Shown in pieces: positions 27,011 to 37,300 of a stretch of 64,000 nucleotides of DNA. Each line of letters opens with the position of its first letter. The stretch's first letter is position 1. The stretch comes from Flavobacterium panacis (GTDB lineage: Bacteria; Bacteroidota; Bacteroidia; Flavobacteriales; Flavobacteriaceae). Under the pieces are notes generated by a model that worked only from the letters and a program-made list of their open reading frames with translations, made no database searches and was not told the DNA's origin. A program made the translations under genes and the position numbers. The DNA lies in assembly GCF_024649945.1 (NCBI RefSeq), contig NZ_JANKMS010000002.1:620001-684000 (forward strand). Reading direction: 5' to 3'.

Positions 27011-30000
27011 ATGCCAACTAATCCAATTCCTGCGGTTCCAATTCCTACAGCAAGATACTATCCCCGATTATCGGAGATTATTACTGTAGACGATTTACCA
27101 GAATTTTTATCGTTTGTCGAAGATGGTATGAATTCCATTTTTGAAAATATTCACTACAAAAACTTACAATATTCAAAAGGATATCGCGGTGATTCTGCCT
27201 TTTATAGTCTTGATATCGTATCGAGCAAAAAACTATCGCTGCCACTTCCTTTTGGCTTAGGTCTAGTTCTTAATCCCGACTTAGACAATGACTCTTCTAT
27301 CTCTTCATTTCCTATTACGCTTGAGTATCAGTGGGAAATTTTAGCTTTCTTAAAAACTTTCCGTTCAAGCAGTTTCTCTTTTTCTATGGAAGATTTTTAT
27401 AGTGTTGGTCTTCAGGTTTTCCGCATTAGCGAAGAACAGGTTGTGGCTCACATGATGAATATTTTCGTAGAAGCTGAAGAAGGAAAAACAAAATATGAAA
27501 AGCTTTTAGAAGATATCAATTTACTGCAAAACGCCGATCTGGAATTTCCAGCTGGCACAGAACAATCTATTAGTGCTATTATTAACCTCATCAATACTAG
27601 TACTATAATTACAAAATCGGTTCCGTTGCTTTTATTTGCAGTTTATATTTTTAAAGAAAATAATCTTGCAGAAACAAAAAACAGACTTCAGGAATTCTAC
27701 AATATTATAGCTCCAGATGGTATCGAGGCTCATATTAAAAGAATTATTACTCCAAAAGCCAAAGCCTCTTTAGCTTTAAGTGCTGGTATTGAGTTTCCTA
27801 GAAACATCTTGAAACCAGTGGAATCTGATGGTTCTAATTATGGTAACGGAACCGAAAAATCAATGTTTACATTTGGCCAGGCGCAATTATACGCCGATAC
27901 CGAAGAAGGCATTGGTTACCAATTAGAATTAGGTGGATCTCTGAAACCTTCTAATTTTGCTATGATCGGTAATACTGGTTTAATTCTTCAATTAGATACA
28001 TTAAAAGTCGATTTAAGCAAGAAAACCAATATTCCAGAAGCCGATGCAGACGGACGTCCAAATGATTTTGTTGGAGTTTATGCGCGTGCTGTTTCGGTTA
28101 CTCTACCTTCAAAATGGTTTCATGAAGAAGCCGAAATCCCAGGAAGCATTAACCCAACATTACAAATTGGTGCTTCAGATTTATTAATAGGTTCTGGAGG
28201 TCTTTCTGGAGATTTTTATCTGGAAACTGTTCCTAGTAAAAATGGTACATTTAGCTATTTCAATGATAAATTCAATTTTAATTACCCAATTACAATGTTC
28301 GAAAAGGACGAAGAAAGTGGGGTATTAAATAAAAAAGAAATCGCTGATTATTCGTCTTTACTTGTCTTTTTACAAGAACAAAACAGCAAAAACATCCCTT
28401 ATGTTTTTGATTATCCATTATCGTTAACCACTCTTTCGTCATTACAATCATCTACGATCGATGCTTCGACAACTTATATTTTTACTAATGCCAAAGATTA
28501 TCAAAACTTCTTATTAGAGTTGTATGATAATACACTTTGGAGAACAATTGGCTCAAAAAATAAAGGTTTCAAAGTTGGTTTTAACAAGTTTGATATTTCA
28601 TTTAAACAGAATAAAGTAATTGGTTCTAATATCAAAGGTGCTTTAGAAATTCCGAAACTTAAAGGAAAAGATAAAAAGCCGTTAAGAGTTGGTATTGAAG
28701 GTCATTTAGCAGATGATGGCGATTTCAATCTTACAGCTTCTTTTAATAAAGATAATAAGTTAGAGGCCAATCTTTTTGATTTAGTCAAACTGGATTTTCA
28801 CAGTTTAGAACTTGGAAAACAAGATGATGACTATTACGTTGGAACATCCTGTTCTGTTTCTTTTCCTGAAGGAACTTTGATCGGAAGCTTACTAAAAGGA
28901 AAAGGTTTCGAGGTTGAAAAACTACGTGTTTATAGTGACGGAAACATTGAAGTTGAAGGAGGATCAATTCCAATTCCAATCAGTCTTTCTGTTAATTTGG
29001 GGCCAGTTCAAATGGCGGTTACCAATATTAACTTTGGTTCCGTTCAAATCGAGGGACGTAAGTTTAATTTCTGGGGATTTGACGGTGCCATCAGTATCAA
29101 TCCACTTGGAGTTGATGCCCGTGGTGAAGGGATAAAATACTATTATCCTGTCGATGGTAATTCTTCAGGTTCTTTCATCAGAATTCAAACTATTGAAGTG
29201 GATTTAATTATTCCTGGAACTGCAACCGAATCATCTGCAATGGCGGTTATTCATGGTATGATTTCGCTTCCTGAACCAGGAAAATCTAAAGAATTTATTG
29301 GTGAGGTTGGCTTAAAACTTCCAAAAGCAAAAATCTCTGGAAGTGTTGGAATGCGTTTTATGCCCAAATATCCAGCCTTTTTAATTGATGCCAGCATCGA
29401 ACTTCCGGTTCCAATTCCGTTAGGATTTCTCGCCATTAATGCCTTTAGAGGATTATTAGGCTTTAGATATGTTGCCACTAAAGAAGCAGCAGGATTAACT
29501 AAAGATGATTCTTGGTATGATTTTTATAAACATCCAAAACCAGGTATTAATATTAGAAAATTCAGCGGGCCACCAGAGTCTATGCAATACAACGCACCGT
29601 TTTCTATTGGAGCCGGAGCTACTTTTGGAACAGTTGCAGATGGCGGACATGTACTGTCATTGAGAGCAATGCTATTACTGTCTCTACCTACTCTATTTTA
29701 TATTGAAGCCGGACTGAATGTTATTGCAGGAAGGTTAGGTCTTATTGAAGATGATCCGAGTAATCCACCATTTTTCGCAATGGTTGCGTTTGGAGATGAT
29801 TCGTTAGAGTTAGCAGCTGGAGCCGATTTCAGCATTCCAAAAGATAGCGGACAAATTTTCAAACTTCATGCCTTGCTAGAAGCTGGGTTTTTCTTCAAAA
29901 ATCAGAAACCTTGGTATGTTAATCTTGGTTCCAAAAAAGATCCTATTGAAGCCCGAATCTTAACCTTATTTACAGCTAAGGCATTTATAATGCTTTCTGC

Positions 30001-33000
30001 TCAAGGAATTGAAGCTGGTGCAAGATTAGATTTCAAATTACAACAGAGTTTTGGTCCAGCCAAGGTAAAATTATGGGCTTATTTGGAAATGGGTGGAAAA
30101 ATCTCATTCAAACGTCCGCAAATGGGTGGTTACATTTCTGCTGGTGGAGGAATCCAAATTAAGCTCTGGATTATTAATGTCGAAATTGTATTAGATACCA
30201 TATTCTCAGTAGAATCATTTAAACCATTTTTAATTTATGCCAAATTAGAACTAAGTGTTCGTGTGAAAATTGGTTTTGTAAGAGTCCGTAAAAACTTTAA
30301 AGTGGAATTACAATGGGATATCAACAGAGTTATTGATCGTACACCATACAGCCCACTACCAATGGGAACAGTTGGAGATGGTCAGGATGATAGAACATTA
30401 GAAAATGTAAAAGGTGTCCATATGCTTACGAATGAAGCATTTGCCCTTGACTTTTTCGGAACTGTTCCAGATGGCAATGATATTAAAGAAATAATTCCTC
30501 TAGACACTTATATCGACATTAAAATGGCTAAAGGATTATTGCCTAATCCTGATTTAAAGCAAAAAATTGGAGGGTATACAGCCGAAGCCAAGAACTATAC
30601 CGATATGATGCCTCCTGTGAGTACTCAGGCGGGAAGAAAATTACGTCAGGTAAAACATGAATACGGAATCAAATCGATTAATATAAAATCATGGAATGGT
30701 TCGGGATGGGTAGATTATCATCCTTTTGAAGCTGTTGTTAAAGATCCCGAAAGAACCATTGCATTAAAGGGACTACCTTGGGCACAATGGCAAAAAGCTA
30801 TTGACCAGTATGATTCTATTCGTGTATTGGCAACAGATCCGTTTTCTTTTTTAAGTGCCGGAGAACCAGGATGGCATGTTCCTGAACAATTAGGAATTAC
30901 TCCTTCAAAATTATTTTGTGGATCAACTGAAATTGAAAAACACCATACTGATTTCCTTAATAAACAAATTGGATATCGCTATTATGTGCCAATGCAGTAT
31001 GAAGCAGACAAAATCAATGGATTATTTTTTAAATTAATCGGAGAACTTCCTGAAATCATTGCAAACAATACGATTGTTGGCGGAGACTTTATGAGCATTA
31101 CCGCAGATAGAAATCCTCATGGTTATAATAAATCGCTATCATTTAGAAACGATAACGAATTAGAAATTATTTTTCCTGAATCGGCAATTGATCCTACGAT
31201 AACACTTACAACTCAGGCAAAAGAAGTAAAAATTACAGCTTATACTGCTGTGTTTGAATATGGTGATAAATTAGTGTCTTATAAAGCCATTAATTTTAGA
31301 AAAGAAAGTGGAACTGATTTCTATACAGAACTGATTTACAATAAATCAGAATTTCTACAACCGATTACTTTAGTAAGCGAAGAAGTTGAAGATCAGAAAA
31401 TAAAGATTGATAAAATTGTAATTACTCCGATTTCGGCAAAAGCAAAACGTATTAAAGAAATCAGACACGAAATCGCAGTTCTATTTGATGAGACATACAA
31501 TGATTTAACTGGCGAAACTGAAATTACATTAACCGATCCTGATAAAATTGCAGCGTATAATTCGCTTATGCAAGAATTAGAAAACCTAAAATCGGATGCA
31601 GGTAACGAAAATGTAAATTCTGGAGGAAATCCAAATGCGTTGACTTTTACTCATTATTACGGTTATAACGGAAGAACTTTATACGATTTTGATCAAGTAA
31701 TTAAATTCAATGATTCTTATGTGATCACTTTCCATCCAAAAGAAGATGCGAAAACTACGATTTTGTTACAAGTTGATTCTGATGGAAGTATTCTTAGAGA
31801 ACGTTTGATTAATGGAATTGTAACTTCTCTACAAGTTGTAAATGGTAATTTGTTAGTTACACAAGCTTTAAAAGCAGAACAATGTAAAGGAATCGGAGAA
31901 GCCGTTATCGATCTTGATCTTATCATCGGATGTCAATCTCCTATCTCTGCTTCAGCAATTGTAGAATTGGACGAAGAACTAAATCCGATTTTAGGAACAC
32001 AATATCCAAACACGTATTCTTTAGGCTTTAACAAAGTACTTCCGCTTGCAAATAATGATTTGCTTTGGGTAAACACATTAAATAACGAAACTGAAATCAG
32101 CTGGATTAAAGGAAGCGATCGAACTGTTATTTATCATTCAAAAATAAACGATGAAGTTGTTAAGGTTCTGAAGCAGAGTGATACTGAATTTATTTTGATC
32201 ACAAAGGATAAAAAGATCATTCTTTTAAATATCAATAACACAACAAAAGTAATCTCTGTCGCTGATACAAAAGTACTTTCTGACACACAAATTGTTGAAA
32301 TCGTTGATGCTATCAGTGTGAATAACAAAACATGGGTTTCGGTTAAACTTTCAAACAACAAGTTTGGTTTAATTCAAATTAATGGAAACACAGTTAATCT
32401 ACTGAAAAATGATGCGATTTTTGAATCACCAGTTTATCTATCAAATAACCATTTGAGTACTAATTCTATTATAGCTTACAATACTCAATATTTATTTGTT
32501 TTTAATGAGAATCTAGAACTTACACGATTAATTCAAAGAGAAGATGAAGTAAAAGACGCTTCAATCATGAAGGTTCAAAACGAACCATCAGTAAATGAAA
32601 TTGTGATGCTTTCTAATAAGCCAAATGAAAAAGGGGTTTATTTCTCATTGTTTAGTGATGTCTTCGATAATTGTGCTTTACATCCTGCAGCAACTGTCTC
32701 TGTAACATCGTCAACAACTGCTCTAACAAACGGAAGTACAAACCTTATTGTATTAAGCAATAGTACAGGATTAGATTTTACAAGAAACCTTAAAAACTCG
32801 AAAATCATCATAACTGATGCTGTTATTTGTTCGAATTTAGAAAATGCTGAAGATCCAGAACTTGATTACACAACTTACATTCAAAGTGTAGATTGGTTGA
32901 GTAAAGAAGATTATTACCATAACAAAACGATTTTGGATATTCCGGCTGTAGCCGATCAATTTCAAGCTATGAAAGATGCTGTTCAAACAACAGTACAACC

Positions 33001-34363
33001 AATCTGGAGACCAAACACAACATATTGTTTAGATTTTACTTTAACTGATACTGTTGATGACAACAAAAAGAACCCAACCGAATTTAAATACTATTACGGA
33101 TTTAAAACACTTGGACCTATTGGACATTTTCCTGTACCAGATCCTAAAAATCCTGATGACAGACCATCTGTGAAGAATGAAGTAACAGAACTGTCTAAAT
33201 CGCAATTAACCTCTTTAAGAAGTTATCTGGATTATAATCGTTCTTATCCAAATGCAGATGGAAGTTTACTGCAATCAAAACCATCATTTTATGGTGCTGA
33301 CCAATGTAAAATTTCTTTATTCTTTGCCAATACCTACACTTCTCATATGTTTAAAAAATGGGATAGCTACGATACTGGAAGACCTGAAATTGATGGTGCA
33401 TTGAATCTTTACATCAAAGATCCACAGACCGATTTGGTTATTAAATATCCACCAGAAGGAGAACAAGAAATAATTTATCCGAAAGCAGAAGAAATTGACG
33501 ATGAAAGTGCAAGATGGTCTGATGATAATGATCCAAGGCTTCCAGTAAGTATTAAAATCTTAAACAATTTTATAGAAGATCCTTCTACAATGCGATGCAG
33601 TTTATCCTTAGGGGAACCTATAAAACCAAAATCATTAAAATACGAGACAAAATTAGCCAATTTAAAACCTTCTAAACTGTATACCGTTTTAGTCAATAAC
33701 TATTTTGAAGGTGCACAAATAGGAGTTTCAAGCAAAAGTAAAAACATTTTAGTACACCAATTTGGATTCCAAACTTCCCGTTTCAAAAATTTTGAAGAAC
33801 AGGTTCAGAGTTATTTTATTAATGAAGAAAAAACAAGCAAAGCCTTGTTTGATGTAAATGTAGATCTGAATCAGGAACGAATTGATGCTTTGTATTATTT
33901 GATTGCTCCAAAACAACCAAATGTTACGAATGCTCTAAGCGATTCTATGGCTCCGAAATACCAACATTTATTTGATTGTGCTGTAGAAGGGATTTTAAAA
34001 TTATCTCCTCTTGATCCAGCTCAAAGTACTGAGGTAAATAGGATTATTGATACGAATACCGGGGCAACGATTGCACTTTTAATTCGTAATCCAGAACCGT
34101 TTAATATTCCAAAAATGCCTTTAGGAGAAATTCAGGATACGATTTCAGTTTTAGATGAATCAGAAAATCCAATAGCTGAATACAGCGTATTGCATTCAAA
34201 AGATTACTCACAAGCATTGATTATGCACCCGGATAAAACAATTTTAAATCTGGAAGGATTGAAAATCAAGTTTAAATACAAAATGTGGAATACTGAAGGA
34301 AGTGGAACTTTAACCAGTACTCTTGACACACAAATATTGCCATTATACAATACAAATCTTTAA
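27011..34363 (+). CDS. giant beta-rich protein, 2450 aa, unknown
   Basis: The largest gene of the window. Residues 1-250 are partly helical. About 250-1120 are built of repeating, glycine-rich beta-strand pairs with alternating polar and apolar residues (GLSGDFYLET; FKVGFNKFDISFKQNKV; IPIPISLSVNLGPVQMAV; GGYISAGGGIQIKLWI), as in elongated beta-groove or barrel-like proteins. Residues about 1545-1890 show blade-like strand repeats suggesting a beta-propeller. The C-terminal part is mixed. No signal peptide, lipobox or C-terminal sorting domain is visible. The 15-bp gap to the next giant gene suggests the two act together. It could be a scaffold, tape-measure or shell of a particle, but this is inference; the family is not recognised. 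Confidence 0.8.
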   Translation: MPTNPIPAVPIPTARYYPRLSEIITVDDLPEFLSFVEDGMNSIFENIHYKNLQYSKGYRGDSAFYSLDIVSSKKLSLPLPFGLGLVLNPDLDNDSSISSFPITLEYQWEILAFLKTFRSSSFSFSMEDFYSVGLQVFRISEEQVVAHMMNIFVEAEEGKTKYEKLLEDINLLQNADLEFPAGTEQSISAIINLINTSTIITKSVPLLLFAVYIFKENNLAETKNRLQEFYNIIAPDGIEAHIKRIITPKAKASLALSAGIEFPRNILKPVESDGSNYGNGTEKSMFTFGQAQLYADTEEGIGYQLELGGSLKPSNFAMIGNTGLILQLDTLKVDLSKKTNIPEADADGRPNDFVGVYARAVSVTLPSKWFHEEAEIPGSINPTLQIGASDLLIGSGGLSGDFYLETVPSKNGTFSYFNDKFNFNYPITMFEKDEESGVLNKKEIADYSSLLVFLQEQNSKNIPYVFDYPLSLTTLSSLQSSTIDASTTYIFTNAKDYQNFLLELYDNTLWRTIGSKNKGFKVGFNKFDISFKQNKVIGSNIKGALEIPKLKGKDKKPLRVGIEGHLADDGDFNLTASFNKDNKLEANLFDLVKLDFHSLELGKQDDDYYVGTSCSVSFPEGTLIGSLLKGKGFEVEKLRVYSDGNIEVEGGSIPIPISLSVNLGPVQMAVTNINFGSVQIEGRKFNFWGFDGAISINPLGVDARGEGIKYYYPVDGNSSGSFIRIQTIEVDLIIPGTATESSAMAVIHGMISLPEPGKSKEFIGEVGLKLPKAKISGSVGMRFMPKYPAFLIDASIELPVPIPLGFLAINAFRGLLGFRYVATKEAAGLTKDDSWYDFYKHPKPGINIRKFSGPPESMQYNAPFSIGAGATFGTVADGGHVLSLRAMLLLSLPTLFYIEAGLNVIAGRLGLIEDDPSNPPFFAMVAFGDDSLELAAGADFSIPKDSGQIFKLHALLEAGFFFKNQKPWYVNLGSKKDPIEARILTLFTAKAFIMLSAQGIEAGARLDFKLQQSFGPAKVKLWAYLEMGGKISFKRPQMGGYISAGGGIQIKLWIINVEIVLDTIFSVESFKPFLIYAKLELSVRVKIGFVRVRKNFKVELQWDINRVIDRTPYSPLPMGTVGDGQDDRTLENVKGVHMLTNEAFALDFFGTVPDGNDIKEIIPLDTYIDIKMAKGLLPNPDLKQKIGGYTAEAKNYTDMMPPVSTQAGRKLRQVKHEYGIKSINIKSWNGSGWVDYHPFEAVVKDPERTIALKGLPWAQWQKAIDQYDSIRVLATDPFSFLSAGEPGWHVPEQLGITPSKLFCGSTEIEKHHTDFLNKQIGYRYYVPMQYEADKINGLFFKLIGELPEIIANNTIVGGDFMSITADRNPHGYNKSLSFRNDNELEIIFPESAIDPTITLTTQAKEVKITAYTAVFEYGDKLVSYKAINFRKESGTDFYTELIYNKSEFLQPITLVSEEVEDQKIKIDKIVITPISAKAKRIKEIRHEIAVLFDETYNDLTGETEITLTDPDKIAAYNSLMQELENLKSDAGNENVNSGGNPNALTFTHYYGYNGRTLYDFDQVIKFNDSYVITFHPKEDAKTTILLQVDSDGSILRERLINGIVTSLQVVNGNLLVTQALKAEQCKGIGEAVIDLDLIIGCQSPISASAIVELDEELNPILGTQYPNTYSLGFNKVLPLANNDLLWVNTLNNETEISWIKGSDRTVIYHSKINDEVVKVLKQSDTEFILITKDKKIILLNINNTTKVISVADTKVLSDTQIVEIVDAISVNNKTWVSVKLSNNKFGLIQINGNTVNLLKNDAIFESPVYLSNNHLSTNSIIAYNTQYLFVFNENLELTRLIQREDEVKDASIMKVQNEPSVNEIVMLSNKPNEKGVYFSLFSDVFDNCALHPAATVSVTSSTTALTNGSTNLIVLSNSTGLDFTRNLKNSKIIITDAVICSNLENAEDPELDYTTYIQSVDWLSKEDYYHNKTILDIPAVADQFQAMKDAVQTTVQPIWRPNTTYCLDFTLTDTVDDNKKNPTEFKYYYGFKTLGPIGHFPVPDPKNPDDRPSVKNEVTELSKSQLTSLRSYLDYNRSYPNADGSLLQSKPSFYGADQCKISLFFANTYTSHMFKKWDSYDTGRPEIDGALNLYIKDPQTDLVIKYPPEGEQEIIYPKAEEIDDESARWSDDNDPRLPVSIKILNNFIEDPSTMRCSLSLGEPIKPKSLKYETKLANLKPSKLYTVLVNNYFEGAQIGVSSKSKNILVHQFGFQTSRFKNFEEQVQSYFINEEKTSKALFDVNVDLNQERIDALYYLIAPKQPNVTNALSDSMAPKYQHLFDCAVEGILKLSPLDPAQSTEVNRIIDTNTGATIALLIRNPEPFNIPKMPLGEIQDTISVLDESENPIAEYSVLHSKDYSQALIMHPDKTILNLEGLKIKFKYKMWNTEGSGTLTSTLDTQILPLYNTNL

Positions 34364-34378
34364 AAAATAAGAAAAAAA

Positions 34379-37300
34379 ATGAGTTCTATAAATCTTCAGG
34401 AAAACCAACTCTCTGGCTGTGAAACTTATATTGCAATTGTAGTAGACGAATCAGGTTCTATCAATAGTGAAGAAGCACAGCAGATTCGCTCAGGATTGAT
34501 TTCATTTATCGATTCTCAGGCGAATAGCAAAATCACACTTTCGTTAATCGGAATGTCTAACAGCGATATCGCTGTTAGAACCGATAACGTTATTGAAAAA
34601 AGAATTTCCAGTAATGCAAATGATTTTAAACATTGGATTGAGGTATATGGTGATGGAAGGGAAAATATACAATCAGATTATTGGGCTTCTGGTTTAAATG
34701 TTGCCAAAAATCTACCTGTTACCCCAGATGTTGTCTTTGTAATTACAGACGGTTTGCAGGTCAATAATTCTGATTTCTTAAAAAGTCTGTTTACTGATTT
34801 GAATCTTGTATCAAAAGTTTTTGTTTACGGAGTCACCAGTTCTTTAGATACTATTGAAGAATTGACCACACCTCTTTCTAACTTTTTAGGAAGAGCACCA
34901 ATTTTAAAAGATAACCAGGCTTCTGTTTTAGATTCAGATTACCTTCGAGCTTCAGATTTCGGTACTTTAGGATTTGAATTAGAGAAACTTGCTTCTGACC
35001 TTTCTCGTTTACAAATTGGATGTTTTCCAATTGTAAGTATTATTGCAAATCATTTAAATTATCCTTCCTTAAAAAAAGGCATTAGGGTAAACGCACCATG
35101 TGGAACTTTATTACTTAAAAATAAAAGCCGTGTTCCGTTAAATTTAAGTGCTGGAACAAAAATTCATAACGAAAAGAATGTCAACGGACTTGTCTTTAAA
35201 CTAGATAATTCGGTTACAATTCCTGGAAAATCCGAAATTGAAGTCGTTATTCGAGTTGAAGGAAAACCTTTGGCTTTTGGCCATTCTTCTGCGCTTATTA
35301 GTTTAAGTAATGTCGAAAATCCTTCTGGAATCAATATTAATTTTGATATTGGTCGAGGATCATCAATCATCGATATTTCTTCAGAAAAAACAAATTTGCA
35401 ATCCACTTATTTACAAGTTGCAACAGCCGGTTCACGAGGAATTGACAGTACAAAAGGAATTCATCTTCGTTGGATGCTGGCTGGAAAATTAGGTAAAAAC
35501 CACCTTCCAAAGGGAGAATTATATAAAGAAGAAAGTTCTAATTTAAGTTTCAACAAACCTGATGACTTTGTTAAAGTCTACAGAGCCCCTTACAACAAAA
35601 TAAGTCAGGAAATCAGTTTATCACAAAATCCTAATGTTGTTGATAACAAAAAGGCACTTTGGATTTATAAAACAGCAAATCAAAAATCTGTTTATATCAA
35701 TTTCATCGATACCAAAAAATACAAAGACATTAAACTTGGTATAGATCCGTTAACAAATCCAACTGCTTTTATGCAAGCTTATGGAAATAGTCTGATTGAA
35801 ATTGAAACCAAAACCGATCTGTTTTTTGCAGCCGAATTAGACTTTTCTTCACCAAGTACTTCAAAAAGTGTAAAACTTGAAACCTTATCTGTTGCCGAAA
35901 ACAAAATCACGGCAGATAAAAGCGTAAGTAATCGTAAGACATATACTTCAACACAATTAAATAGTCCTATTCGTTTAGTGGCTGAAAATGGAAGAAGCAT
36001 TCGATTTAAAGCTAGTAATTGTTTTTTTAAATCAATTCATCTCGAATTTTATTCTGATTTTATTACTCAGGCAAATACTAATGGAGATTGGTTTTTAAAA
36101 GGCCAATACGGATTAAACACAAATGATTTTAAAGTTTTTGAGCAGCTTGAGCCAAAACTAAATGCAGTTCATGGAAAATGGTTGAAATACAATGATGGCG
36201 AATATGTCAACGTTAAAAACTATCAAAATAAATGGAATAGAATCACAGATAAAGACGATATCAGTGATGAAAACATTAAAGATATTGTTACTAAATATAT
36301 CAGTTTAAGTGAAGTACTTGATAATCCAACAGCAGAAAAAGAGATTTCATTTGGAGATAAAATTCCTGTAAACGAACCAAAAGATGGTGAACCACAAGAG
36401 TACGCTGAAAATTTAACCACCATATCTTATCTGGATCTTTTAAATATCGCTGCAAACGATTATCACGTTGCACGTATGCTTGGTTTAGGTTGTTTAGATA
36501 TTGATGAGGAAGTGTATACTGGTGAATATGTTTATTTAACGGAATATACCACTTTTGGAAGTTTAGAAGATGGTATTGAAGGAACTGAAGTACAGCATCT
36601 TTCTATGAGTATTCCAACTTCTGTAAACACAGAACGTAAGCCGCTGCCGATTCAGTTAAGTAAAATTGTTCCTGGATTGAATGTAGATGCAAATGAAAAT
36701 CCAAACGCAAGAATTACAGATGCAGAAGGATATAGTTTTGATGGGAAGAAAAGATTCGTAAGCTTATTTATGGATGATGTCATGGAATATGATGTTAACG
36801 TAGATTTCTTTAAATCTCCTTTAGAATATGATGGAAGTAACTTTACATTCCCAATTTATTTAGGAGTCGATCATAAAATTGCTACAGAAACAATATGGCA
36901 AAATCCTGAACTATCGCATGATGTCGAATACAAAAGTGTTGATCAAAATCTAAAGGAATCTAAGTTTGAGACTGTTCCAATTATTATTCCTGAATCTGGT
37001 AAATCAATTTTAAATGCCATTCAGGAAAAAACAGGAGAGCATATTTACATCTATCAGGGATACGGAATTAATATTTTCTCTAGAGCAACATCAGGCCGTC
37101 AGATTAGTATTAAGTCAGAAATTAAACCTGCAAATAATTTAATCCCGCCAAGCAATATTAATGCTCTTTTGGTTACAGAAGAAAAACCTTTAATGTTTAC
37201 CTCTCTTTCTGAACAAGAACTATTAGGCAAGATTACTGGAAGCGATAAAACATTAGTTAGAATCTTGTTTGATTATTACTCGGCACAGGAACTAATCAGC